Origin: Vulcanimicrobiota bacterium
GTDB lineage: Bacteria; Vulcanimicrobiota; Xenobia; Xenobiales; JADMJV01
NCBI GenBank assembly: GCA_023447635.1
Contig: JAEXNA010000173.1
Location: 1 to 7,766, forward strand
DNA length: 7,766 nucleotides
Direction of reading: 5' to 3'
Both the position numbers and the translations under genes were made by a program. Positions 1-6,290 of the stretch are shown here, one piece after another (within the stretch, counting starts at the first letter, position 1; each line of letters opens with the position of its first letter). The notes under the pieces were generated by a model. It saw only the letters and a list, made by a program, of their open reading frames with translations. It did not search any database and was not told where the DNA came from.

Positions 1-106
1 GGGAGGGGGTGAACGTGTCCTCGTCGTGAGCTGCGACTTCTGCGCGGGGCTGGGGGGCGCGGGCGGTGAGAGTGCGATTGGGGCTGTGGGCGCTGAGGAC
101 GTTCAT
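1..106 (-). CDS. Partial hypothetical protein, N-terminal 35 residues only
   Basis: An open minus-strand frame starts at an ATG at 106-104 and stays open to the window edge, so only the first 35 codons are visible. The peptide begins MNVLSAHSPNRTLTARAPQP and continues with AEVAAHDEDTFTPS. It is rich in Ala, Pro, Arg and Ser, with no hydrophobic segment and no signal peptide, so it looks like a disordered N-terminal extension. A GGAG Shine-Dalgarno site lies 9 bases upstream (minus-strand reading of 116-119). Weak promoter-like hexamers sit further up: TTGTGA (158-153) and TACTTA (136-131), 16 bases apart. Function cannot be assigned because the conserved part lies outside the window. The call rests on the ribosome site plus an uninterrupted frame, which is modest evidence over such a short stretch. 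Confidence 0.45.
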   Translation of the reverse strand, partial: MNVLSAHSPNRTLTARAPQPRAEVAAHDEDTFTPS

Positions 107-203
107 TTTCGCGATCTCCGGGTGAGGTTTTAAGTAGGATGCTTTACGGGCGTCACAAGAACGTTACCTGGGGGGAGTGGGGGTCGGGCTGGGGCGGAGT
201 GGG

Positions 204-340
204 GTCAAACCGAGTTGGGCGGCGTGACGCCGGCGATTTTCGGTTTGACGCCTGGATATTCGGATTTGGAGGCCGGTATTCGCGGGTTTGATGTCGGGAT
301 TTGTGGGTTTGACGCCGCGTCGGTGGGTTTGGCGCGGGAG
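204..340. repeat. Degenerate 21-bp tandem repeat field with one inverted unit
   Basis: Six imperfect units follow one another with a period of 20-22 bases. The core is close to GGTTTGACGCCGG followed by ATTTG or ATTCG. The aligned TTTG cores are at 244, 265, 287, 308 and 328, and a variant unit with TGACGCCGG sits 21 bases before the first. The octamer GTCAAACC at 204-211 is the same core inverted; extended by one base, GTCAAACCG (204-212) and CGGTTTGAC (241-249) form a perfect 9-bp inverted repeat with 28 bases between. A small GGCG-TGA-CGCC hairpin (221-231) lies inside it. The field lies just past the stop codon of the minus-strand gene ending at 346. A 21-bp step is also 7 codons, but the frame crossing it on the minus strand looks low-complexity and is not called. 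Confidence 0.7.
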
Positions 341-345
341 GGCGG

Positions 346-1194
346 TTAGCCGAACGGTTCGAGGGGGACGGCTTGCGGGTTGTCGGCGCCGAGCACATCG
401 GTCTTGACCAGCAGCACGGGCTTCTGGTTGTCGAGCGCGAGTTCGGTCAGCGCTTCGAGGTTTTTGCGGGGCAGGATGGTGTTGGGCGATTTCAGGGCGG
501 GGAGCCAGCGCAGTTCGTGGGCTCCGACTTTTTCGTTATTGGCGGTCTGGCGCCACTCTTTGGGAGCCCAGCCGAACATGGGGGTCAGGTGGGAGGCGAG
601 GTCTTCGGCGACGGCGGTGACGGTGGCGCTCATGGTGCCGTTGGCGATAGTTTTTTTCCAGTCGGACATAGCGGCGTACAGCGCTTGCGAGCTATCCTGC
701 GAGCAGTTCTGGGCGGCGGTCACGATCGAGGCGCCCTCTCCCTGACCCGAGCGGTAGCGAGCCATGACTTCCTCCAACCGCTGCTCCAGGGCGCTGAACG
801 GCGCGACGCCTTTGCTGTCATCGAACAGTTCGGGGAGTTGTACGATGCTGTCGGAGATCGGGCGGTCGTAAAGATAGCCGCGCTCGGTGTCGCCCATATA
901 GGCGTGCCACTTCTGGCTGCCCGAGGTGACGCCGCTGCGGTTGTGAGCGTACACCTGTTTGTATTCGACGTCGAACCGGTTCTCGTCGGTGAATTCGTCT
1001 TTGACGACTTCGGCGGTGCCGAAGGAGAAGTGGCCGAGGTAGACGCCCAGGGTGGCGGGGGCGCCGACGGCGCCTCCAAAAAGGTGAAGCAGCAGGGTGC
1101 GGTCGCCGAGTTTGAACGCTTCCTCGGTGGCGTTTTTCAGGACGGGGCTTTTGCCCTCGGCCGAGGCGGTGGGGTCGAGCAGGGTGCGGGTCAT
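346..1194 (-). CDS. Putative papain-like cysteine protein, C-terminal domain of 'Abi (CAAX)'-labelled proteins
   Basis: This 282-residue protein starts MTRTLLDPTA and is predicted cytosolic. Conserved-looking blocks in order are SPVLKNATEEAFKLGDRTLL (16-35), GVYLGHFSFG (50-59, His55), YKQVYAHN (78-85, His84), a basic MARYRSGQGEGASIVT stretch (144-159) and NCSQDSSQALYA (163-174, Cys164). From memory, these blocks match the C-terminal region of long cyanobacterial proteins annotated as predicted Abi (CAAX) proteases. The membrane CAAX domain is absent here. A His within a beta-strand-like GHF block, followed later by an Asn-Cys helix start, resembles the order in circularly permuted papain/NlpC-LRAT folds. 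That catalytic reading is inference. The start is fixed by an ATGA overlap with the upstream gene. No Shine-Dalgarno is visible, which suggests translational coupling. The longer frame reading back to 1443 is Arg-rich shadow sequence. Confidence 0.8.
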   Translation of the reverse strand: MTRTLLDPTASAEGKSPVLKNATEEAFKLGDRTLLLHLFGGAVGAPATLGVYLGHFSFGTAEVVKDEFTDENRFDVEYKQVYAHNRSGVTSGSQKWHAYMGDTERGYLYDRPISDSIVQLPELFDDSKGVAPFSALEQRLEEVMARYRSGQGEGASIVTAAQNCSQDSSQALYAAMSDWKKTIANGTMSATVTAVAEDLASHLTPMFGWAPKEWRQTANNEKVGAHELRWLPALKSPNTILPRKNLEALTELALDNQKPVLLVKTDVLGADNPQAVPLEPFG

Positions 1195-1760
1195 CTGAGC
1201 ACGGCGAACGGACCGTTTTGCAGGCGATACTCTCCGCTGAAGTCGGTGGGGAATTCGGTGAGAGCGGCGCCATCGAGTTGGAACTGCGCTAGTTTCGCGA
1301 AGCTGTCGTTGAACTCGGTGTCTTGCTTGGAGACTTGAAAGAAGCGATAGATTTTCTCGTCGGTGCAGACGCTGACGGAGAGAAGGTGCATCATGGTGGC
1401 GTTTTCGGCGGCGGCGGCGCCGTCGACCACCAGGGCGGACCATTTCCCCATTTTCGCCGGGGTGGCTCTGACCTGGACCACGGAGAAAGGGAAGCGCTTG
1501 AGCGCGGGGAGCATCTGATCGAACTTTTCCCCGGCGGGGGTGCTGTTCTCGATCACTTCGAGTCGATAGACGGCGTATTTTAGGTCCGGTTGGAACGGGT
1601 TGGGCTTAGCTCCCAGGTAGACGCCTTTGGCGGCGCTTTCGAGTTTGTCTTTGATCGGCAGGGTCAACCCCTCGATGGTTTGCTCGCCGGGCCCGGCCCC
1701 GGCGGTGGAGCCGAGAAGGAGGAGGAGCAGGCAGGTCAGGGCGATCGAGAACGCTTTCAT
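1191..1760 (-). CDS. Small secreted protein of unknown function
   Basis: This 189-residue protein begins MKAFSIALTCLLLLLLGSTA and has a textbook signal peptide: a Lys near the N-terminus, a long Leu core, and a probable signal peptidase I site after Ala-Gly-Ala. The mature part, about 165 residues, has alternating beta-like segments such as YAVYRLEVIE, FSVVQVRATP and MHLLSVSVCT. It contains a single Cys and no motif I recognise. Its TGA stop overlaps the start of the next gene (ATGA at 1194-1191), so the two are co-translated. The start is uncertain. An in-frame ATG at 1787 is directly abutted by AAGGGAG, which is too close for normal use. A third ATG at 1820 lies in the T-run of the preceding terminator. 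I chose 1760 because it places the signal peptide correctly. No clear promoter is visible between it and the terminator at 1822-1850. Confidence 0.8.
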   Translation of the reverse strand: MKAFSIALTCLLLLLLGSTAGAGPGEQTIEGLTLPIKDKLESAAKGVYLGAKPNPFQPDLKYAVYRLEVIENSTPAGEKFDQMLPALKRFPFSVVQVRATPAKMGKWSALVVDGAAAAENATMMHLLSVSVCTDEKIYRFFQVSKQDTEFNDSFAKLAQFQLDGAALTEFPTDFSGEYRLQNGPFAVLR

Positions 1761-1821
1761 CGTCGATGTTTTGCTCTGGAAAGACATCTCCCTTCGCGGC
1801 GAGTTGGCGGGCGAGGGCATG

Positions 1822-1850
1822 AAAAAAGCCGCCCCTTTGGGAGCGGCTTT
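1822..1850 (-). terminator. Rho-independent terminator of the coiled-coil gene pair
   Basis: Read on the minus strand, the stem AAAGCCGC/GCGGCTTT is extended inward by CCC/GGG, with one bulged base and an AAA-type loop. It is followed by a run of six T. It begins 12 bases after the stop codon of the gene ending at 1862. The opposite strand has only three T after the stem, so it should act leftward. Confidence 0.88.
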
Positions 1851-1861
1851 CGCCTGGTTCT

Positions 1862-2146
1862 TTAGCTGGCTCGGTTCTCGAGTTCGCTAACCCGTCGCTT
1901 AAGTTCGAGGATCTCTTTGTGGATATCCACACTGGAGTCGCCAATCTTGCGCAACACCTCGAGAGTCTCAGCCTGGCGGTCAGCCAGGCCTTCGAACTCT
2001 TCTCTCGTCGCTGACGCTAATTCTTGCATTCCTCGCACAATGCCATCGATTCGACGGCCGAGTCGGTCTCCGACCTGGCGGGTGTGCAAGATGCTTAGCT
2101 GAAAGTTGGTCTCGATGACCTCACGCAGCTTTTGCTCTTCGTTCAT
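1862..2146 (-). CDS. Small coiled-coil protein, copy B of a tandem pair
   Basis: This 94-residue protein starts MNEEQKLREVIETNFQLSIL. It is predicted almost wholly helical, highly charged and without Cys, Pro, signal peptide or membrane segment. Heptad-like spacing is clear in the C-terminal third (LEVLRKIGDSSVDIHKEILE, then LKRRVSELENRAS). It is a paralog of the gene immediately upstream: about two-thirds of residues are identical, and the segments LSILHTRQV and GLADRQAETL are unchanged. It is 7 residues longer because of one insertion near residues 37-50. The ATG lies 5 bases after the upstream stop and no Shine-Dalgarno is visible, so translation is probably coupled. A terminator follows directly. 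The function is unknown; a homo- or hetero-oligomeric scaffold or adaptor is the natural guess. Confidence 0.85.
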   Translation of the reverse strand: MNEEQKLREVIETNFQLSILHTRQVGDRLGRRIDGIVRGMQELASATREEFEGLADRQAETLEVLRKIGDSSVDIHKEILELKRRVSELENRAS

Positions 2147-2151
2147 GAGGA

Positions 2152-2415
2152 CTAACTCGCTCTATCTTCGAGTTCGCCGACGCGGCGCTTCAGTTCGAGG
2201 ACTTCCTTGCGAAGGTCCACGCTGGAGTCGCCCATCTTTCGTAGCACGTCGAGGGTCTCGGCTTGGCGATCGGCGAGACCGTGGATGTCTTCCCGCATCT
2301 CCTCGCCCATCTGTTGCATTCGCTGACCGATTCGGTCTGCGACCTGCCGGGTGTGCAGTATGGACAACTTGAAATTGGTTTCCAGGATTTCGAGAAGTCG
2401 TTGCTCTTCACTCAT
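2152..2415 (-). CDS. Small coiled-coil protein, copy A of a tandem pair
   Basis: This 87-residue protein starts MSEEQRLLEILETNFKLSIL. The start is fixed by a strong GAGGTGA Shine-Dalgarno (minus-strand reading of 2426-2420) four bases upstream. The upstream in-frame extension to 2475 is basic, low-quality sequence that lies over the palindromic leader. The protein is helical and charged, with a probable coiled coil from about residue 50 to the end (LDVLRKMGDSS, then VLELKRRVGELEDRAS). It has no catalytic motif, signal peptide or membrane span. It is the first gene of a two-gene unit with its paralog, starting after a structured leader and a possible extended -10 promoter. I do not recognise the family. 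High conservation of LSILHTRQV and GLADRQAET between copies suggests these surfaces are constrained. Confidence 0.87.
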   Translation of the reverse strand: MSEEQRLLEILETNFKLSILHTRQVADRIGQRMQQMGEEMREDIHGLADRQAETLDVLRKMGDSSVDLRKEVLELKRRVGELEDRAS

Positions 2416-2426
2416 ATCGTCACCTC

Positions 2427-2484
2427 GTGGAGTCCGATTGGTCTCACGCCTGCGGTGAGAAGATCTGGATTCCACCTTCTCACC
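2427..2484 (-). promoter_or_regulatory. Nested inverted repeats in operator/leader of coiled-coil genes
   Basis: GGTGAGAAG (2454-2462) and CTTCTCACC (2476-2484) form a perfect 9-bp inverted repeat with 13 bases between, and it overlaps the proposed -10. In the minus-strand transcript two further pairings are possible. TCTCAC with GTGAGA (2460-2455 with 2447-2442) has a 7-base loop. It is enclosed by GTGGAATCC with GGACTCCAC (2475-2467 with 2435-2427), 9 bp with one mismatch. The outer stem ends exactly where the Shine-Dalgarno begins. The arrangement fits either a DNA operator or a structured 5' leader. Confidence 0.5.
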
Positions 2485-2511
2485 TTAGCACATGGGCGAA
2501 AAAATCGACAA
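2482..2511 (-). promoter_or_regulatory. Possible sigma70-type promoter for the coiled-coil pair
   Basis: On the minus strand TTGTCG (2511-2506) and TAAGGT (2487-2482) are separated by 18 bases, and a TG one base before the -10 gives an extended -10 form. Both hexamers match consensus only partly. The position fits: just downstream of the icd terminator, with a predicted start near 2475 and a leader of about 60 bases. Confidence 0.35.
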
Positions 2512-2542
2512 GGTGAACACGTCTCCGAAATACGGCTCCAAC

Positions 2543-2572
2543 AAAAAAGGCCACTCCTTTCGGAGCGGCCTT
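2543..2572 (-). terminator. icd: Rho-independent terminator of icd
   Basis: On the minus strand an 11-bp stem, AAGGCCGCTCC with GGAGTGGCCTT (one G-U pair), is closed by a GAAA tetraloop and followed by six T. It starts about 30 bases after the icd stop codon. It is the strongest terminator in the window and separates icd from the coiled-coil genes. Confidence 0.93.
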
Positions 2573-2602
2573 CTTGGGAATCTCGTCGCTAGAAGCGGGA
2601 GA

Positions 2603-3844
<1,242 letters not shown>

Positions 3845-3868
3845 CTTTTTCCAATCCTAATGATATTG

Positions 3869-3944
3869 GGCGCTCTATCAGCGTGGAGCGCCGTGCTTCT
3901 TTTAGCGCGCGGCACGGGGTACAGGCCGCGGAACACACGCGGCC
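3869..3944 (-). promoter_or_regulatory. Three successive GC-rich hairpins in the icd leader
   Basis: Three inverted repeats occupy the 5' region of icd. GGCCGCG/CGCGGCC (3924-3930 with 3938-3944) has a 7-base loop. CCGTGC/GCACGG (3891-3896 with 3912-3917) has a 15-base loop. GGCGCTC/GAGCGCC (3869-3875 with 3886-3892) has a 10-base loop. The last two overlap by two bases, so they compete slightly. None is followed by a T-run in the icd direction, so they are not ordinary terminators. They match no riboswitch class that I recognise. Confidence 0.5.
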
Positions 3945-3977
3945 CTCCCATTCTCACCCCTCCCCCAGGGCTCCTTG

Positions 3978-4006
3978 CTAGGTTGGCCTAGAATGTTGGC
4001 TGTCAA
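3978..4006 (-). promoter_or_regulatory. Possible icd promoter and operator-like palindrome
   Basis: A consensus -35 TTGACA is read on the minus strand at 4006-4001. No good -10 follows at 16-18 bases; TAGCAA occurs at 20. Over the expected -10 position lies CTAGG-TTGG-CCTAG (3978-3991), a 5-bp-arm palindrome that could bind a regulator. On the plus strand, TAGAAT (3989-3994) is one base from a consensus -10 but has no -35 partner. The divergent layout makes control of both directions here possible. Confidence 0.25.
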
Positions 4007-4089
4007 GATGAGCTTTCCATGAGCAATCCGATAAGCTTTCTTTCAGGGCGACAGGATATGGTAAGCGGGACAGAGTTTCTTGGGAGATC

Positions 4090-4923
4090 ATGGTCGGCGT
4101 GCAGATTCGCGTTACAAGCTATAACTACCTCAATCTTTATGACCGGATCGATGATCCGGGCGTGAAGGACGAGGGCACTGGAGAAAAGCCTTTGGAGCAG
4201 CGCCAGGCAGGCGGTCAGGTGCTTCGCGAACTGGATTCCGACGTGGTCTCGTTCCAGGAGATTGAAAAGGGCAGCCTGCTGCAGGCCGAACTCGACCGGG
4301 AGACGGGTAGGCGCTACGGCGTGATTCACGTCGACGGCAACGACGAGCGGTCCAGCGACGTGGCGTTTGCCTCCAAACACCGGGTGGTGGGCGTGCGCTC
4401 TTACAAGGACCACCGCTACACCTTGCCCGGCAACCCGGAGGAGCAGAAGTTCCGCCGCGACCTGCTAGAGACCGACGTGGTGCTGCCGGGTAACGTGCCG
4501 CTGAAGGTTTTCACCGTGCACTTCAAGTCCAAGCGCGGCGGCGAAGCCTCGGACATTTTGCGCGAGGGCGAAGCTCGCGAGGCGCGCAAGTTGATCAAGG
4601 AAGCGGTGCGCGACCTGCCCCACAAGAACTACGTGGTGATGGGCGATTTCAACGACACGCCCGACTCTGGCACGGCCCGCGCGCTAACGGCGCAGGATTC
4701 CGACGGCTGGGGTCTGGTCGACGTGGCCGCCTATGCTGGAAACCATACCCCGACCTATCCCACCTCGGCCGAGGATGCGGCTAAGTGGGGCAGCAAGCGG
4801 ATCGACTTTATCCTGACTTCTCCCGAGATGGCCGATCGGCTGACCTCGGTCTCCGTGCACCGCACGCCGGCGGCGTATATCGCCTCTGACCACTTTCCGC
4901 TGACCGCTACGTTCGATATGTAG
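4090..4923 (+). CDS. Endonuclease/exonuclease/phosphatase-fold hydrolase
   Basis: This 277-residue protein has the full set of motifs of the metal-dependent DNase I/exonuclease III superfamily: VTSYNYLNL (Asn12), FQEIE (Glu57, metal ligand), TVHFKS (His144), MGDFNDTP (Asp186, Asn188), SKRIDFIL (Asp239) and ASDHFPL (Asp267, His268, catalytic). It should therefore be an active Mg-dependent phosphodiesterase or phosphatase, but the superfamily covers DNA, RNA, inositol phosphates and sphingolipids, so the substrate is open. There is no signal peptide, so it is cytosolic. A GGGAG site ends only 3 bases before the ATG; an in-frame GTG at 4099 would give better spacing and still precede the first motif. 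The frame cannot extend upstream because there is no other start codon before the TGA at 4009. It is the first gene of a three-gene run, 10 bases before the next. Confidence 0.92.
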   Translation: MVGVQIRVTSYNYLNLYDRIDDPGVKDEGTGEKPLEQRQAGGQVLRELDSDVVSFQEIEKGSLLQAELDRETGRRYGVIHVDGNDERSSDVAFASKHRVVGVRSYKDHRYTLPGNPEEQKFRRDLLETDVVLPGNVPLKVFTVHFKSKRGGEASDILREGEAREARKLIKEAVRDLPHKNYVVMGDFNDTPDSGTARALTAQDSDGWGLVDVAAYAGNHTPTYPTSAEDAAKWGSKRIDFILTSPEMADRLTSVSVHRTPAAYIASDHFPLTATFDM

Positions 4924-4933
4924 GGTCCGACCC
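4922..4933 (+). promoter_or_regulatory. Shine-Dalgarno within a small hairpin before a TTG start
   Basis: AGGGT overlaps the stop codon of the hydrolase gene and lies 7 bases before the TTG start, a good ribosome-site distance. The same bases form GGGTC-C-GACCC (4923-4933), which can fold as a 4-bp stem with a 3-base loop. Pairing would mask the Shine-Dalgarno, and ribosomes ending on the upstream gene would open it. Confidence 0.45.
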
Positions 4934-6289
4934 TTGGACATCGAGGAGTTTCTGGCCGCCCAACAGGAGAGCGGCCAGGTGGAATCCGAGGGTGGGTTTA
5001 CGGTCGCGGTCGAAAAGGCTCGACAGAAGTTGGGCAAGTTCCAGCTGGAGCATCCGGGCTTTTACCTGCTCAAGGTGGTTCAGGCGGCGGTTTGGGGCGG
5101 GGCGACGCGGATCGACATCGAGGAGAATCGCAACGGGTTGACGCTGTCCTTTGCGACTTCGGCTTCCATCGGAACTTTGGACGAGGTCTGGGCGGCCTTG
5201 CGGAATCCGCTGGACATGACCGAGAGTCCGCTGCAGATGCTGGCGCTGGGGTTCAATGCGGGGATGTTCTCTGGAGCCAGGCGGGTCAGCCTGGTCTGCT
5301 GGGGCGCCGAAAGGTCGTACCTACTTACCGGGGCCGGCGACGAGTTGAGCAGCAGCAAGGCGCCGAAACGTCGGCAAGGCGAGTCAGGCGAGTCGGACGC
5401 TTATCTGTTTTCGGTGGTGAAGCCTTCCGCCGGTTGGTTCCGTAGCGCGGTGTCCGAAGAGTTCCAGGCGGTCGAGCAGTATTGCGGTCATTGCCCGATA
5501 GGTATCTGGGTCGGCGGCATTCCGTTGCGCCCGGGCGACCTTCCTTATCCCTCGGTGACGCGGCGCGAGGACGGACAGACGGTTCCGTTTCCGCTGGTCG
5601 ATCGCGTTGTGCCTGACATCCATGGGCCGATGGAGGTGGCGCTTCCTCGGGTGGCCGGACGGGTTCGAGGCGTGACGGGGTGGTTGCGGAGTCATCGCAA
5701 GCCCGAGACGTTTTCTCTTCAGCCGCTGGACTTGCCGCCGGTGGAACATCTCTGCTGCTCTGGTGCTTATTCGATGGGTTGGGAGCTAAGCGGTGACGAT
5801 CAGGTGACGTTCGTTCATCACGGCGTAAGTGTCGCTACGATCAGGCTTCCCATCCTTGGCGCGGGCGCTATCGCGGTCATTCCGTCCAGCGGTCTTTCCT
5901 TCGACCTGTCGGGACGGGACGTCCTACGGAACGAGAAGTTCGAAGCTGCCCTGGTAGCCGTCCGAGAGGTCTGGCTGGACATGATCGACTCGATAGAGCC
6001 AGACCTCGAGCGGCTCACTACGACGGTCACCGGGGCCGAGCGGAGGGCTGAAATGAGTTCTGCTTACGACACTTGCGGCTGGTCTTGCGTCAGCTACATC
6101 GTGGGAGCGCTCCTTGCCTTTCAGCTGCCGGAGCTTTTATGGGAGGGCACGGGGTATCTTACGGCGTCCCTGGCGTTTCTTGGTTTCTCCGTCTGGTCCA
6201 GGCGGAGAAATCCTGTCGATCGCCATTCCGCGCTGAAGGCCCAGGTTCGCTGTCGTACCGCCGAGCTTCGACAGGACTGGCGGGGCTAG
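4934..6289 (+). CDS. GHKL/Hsp90-like membrane-tailed protein, paralog 1
   Basis: This 451-residue protein is not recognised by name. The TTG start is chosen because it gives MDIEEFLAAQQESGQ, colinear with MDLEAFLGDHRAQGQ of the next gene; the next in-frame Met is near residue 95. Residues 36-75 (helix YLLKVVQAAV, then GATRIDIEENRNGLTLSF) resemble the first helix and strand of a GHKL ATP-binding domain, but the usual Glu and Asn are missing. GFNAGMFSGARRVSLVCWG (106-124) could match the third motif region. YCGHCPIGIWVGGIPL (183-198) is shared with the paralog. Residues 293-361 (FVHHGVSVATIRL, GAGAIAV, LSFDLSGRDVLRNEKF) resemble the Hsp90 middle-domain 'SRE' segment. Two hydrophobic stretches (about 385-402 and 406-421) end at Arg-Arg-Arg, suggesting a C-terminal membrane hairpin with a cytosolic body. 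The family assignment is inference. Confidence 0.85.
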   Translation: MDIEEFLAAQQESGQVESEGGFTVAVEKARQKLGKFQLEHPGFYLLKVVQAAVWGGATRIDIEENRNGLTLSFATSASIGTLDEVWAALRNPLDMTESPLQMLALGFNAGMFSGARRVSLVCWGAERSYLLTGAGDELSSSKAPKRRQGESGESDAYLFSVVKPSAGWFRSAVSEEFQAVEQYCGHCPIGIWVGGIPLRPGDLPYPSVTRREDGQTVPFPLVDRVVPDIHGPMEVALPRVAGRVRGVTGWLRSHRKPETFSLQPLDLPPVEHLCCSGAYSMGWELSGDDQVTFVHHGVSVATIRLPILGAGAIAVIPSSGLSFDLSGRDVLRNEKFEAALVAVREVWLDMIDSIEPDLERLTTTVTGAERRAEMSSAYDTCGWSCVSYIVGALLAFQLPELLWEGTGYLTASLAFLGFSVWSRRRNPVDRHSALKAQVRCRTAELRQDWRG

Positions 6290-6290
6290 C

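Noticed and set aside
204..340. CRISPR array
   Set aside because: Units are 21 bp with no distinct unique spacers and are strongly degenerate, unlike CRISPR repeats.
153..398. Minus-strand 81-codon frame across the 21-bp repeats
   Set aside because: Low-complexity Pro/Arg/Ser/Thr product overlapping the end of the 346-1194 gene in another frame; no ribosome site; its weak 7-residue periodicity simply follows the DNA repeat.
373..1338. Long plus-strand open frame of 321 codons opposite the two minus-strand genes
   Set aside because: Gly/Val/Phe-rich composition typical of an antisense shadow in GC-rich DNA; the minus strand has a signal peptide, ATGA coupling and conserved motifs.
1195..1443. 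N-terminal extension of the 282-residue cysteine-motif protein back to an ATG at 1443
   Set aside because: The extension is Arg-rich shadow of the secreted-protein gene; the ATGA overlap at 1194 gives the natural start.
2416..2475. Upstream extension of coiled-coil copy A
   Set aside because: A strong GAGGTGA site fixes the start at 2415, and the extension lies over the palindromic leader and has no counterpart in copy B.
5092..5445. Alternative-frame ORFs inside the two paralog genes
   Set aside because: Gly/Arg-rich shadow products; the paralog alignment supports the long frames along their whole length.
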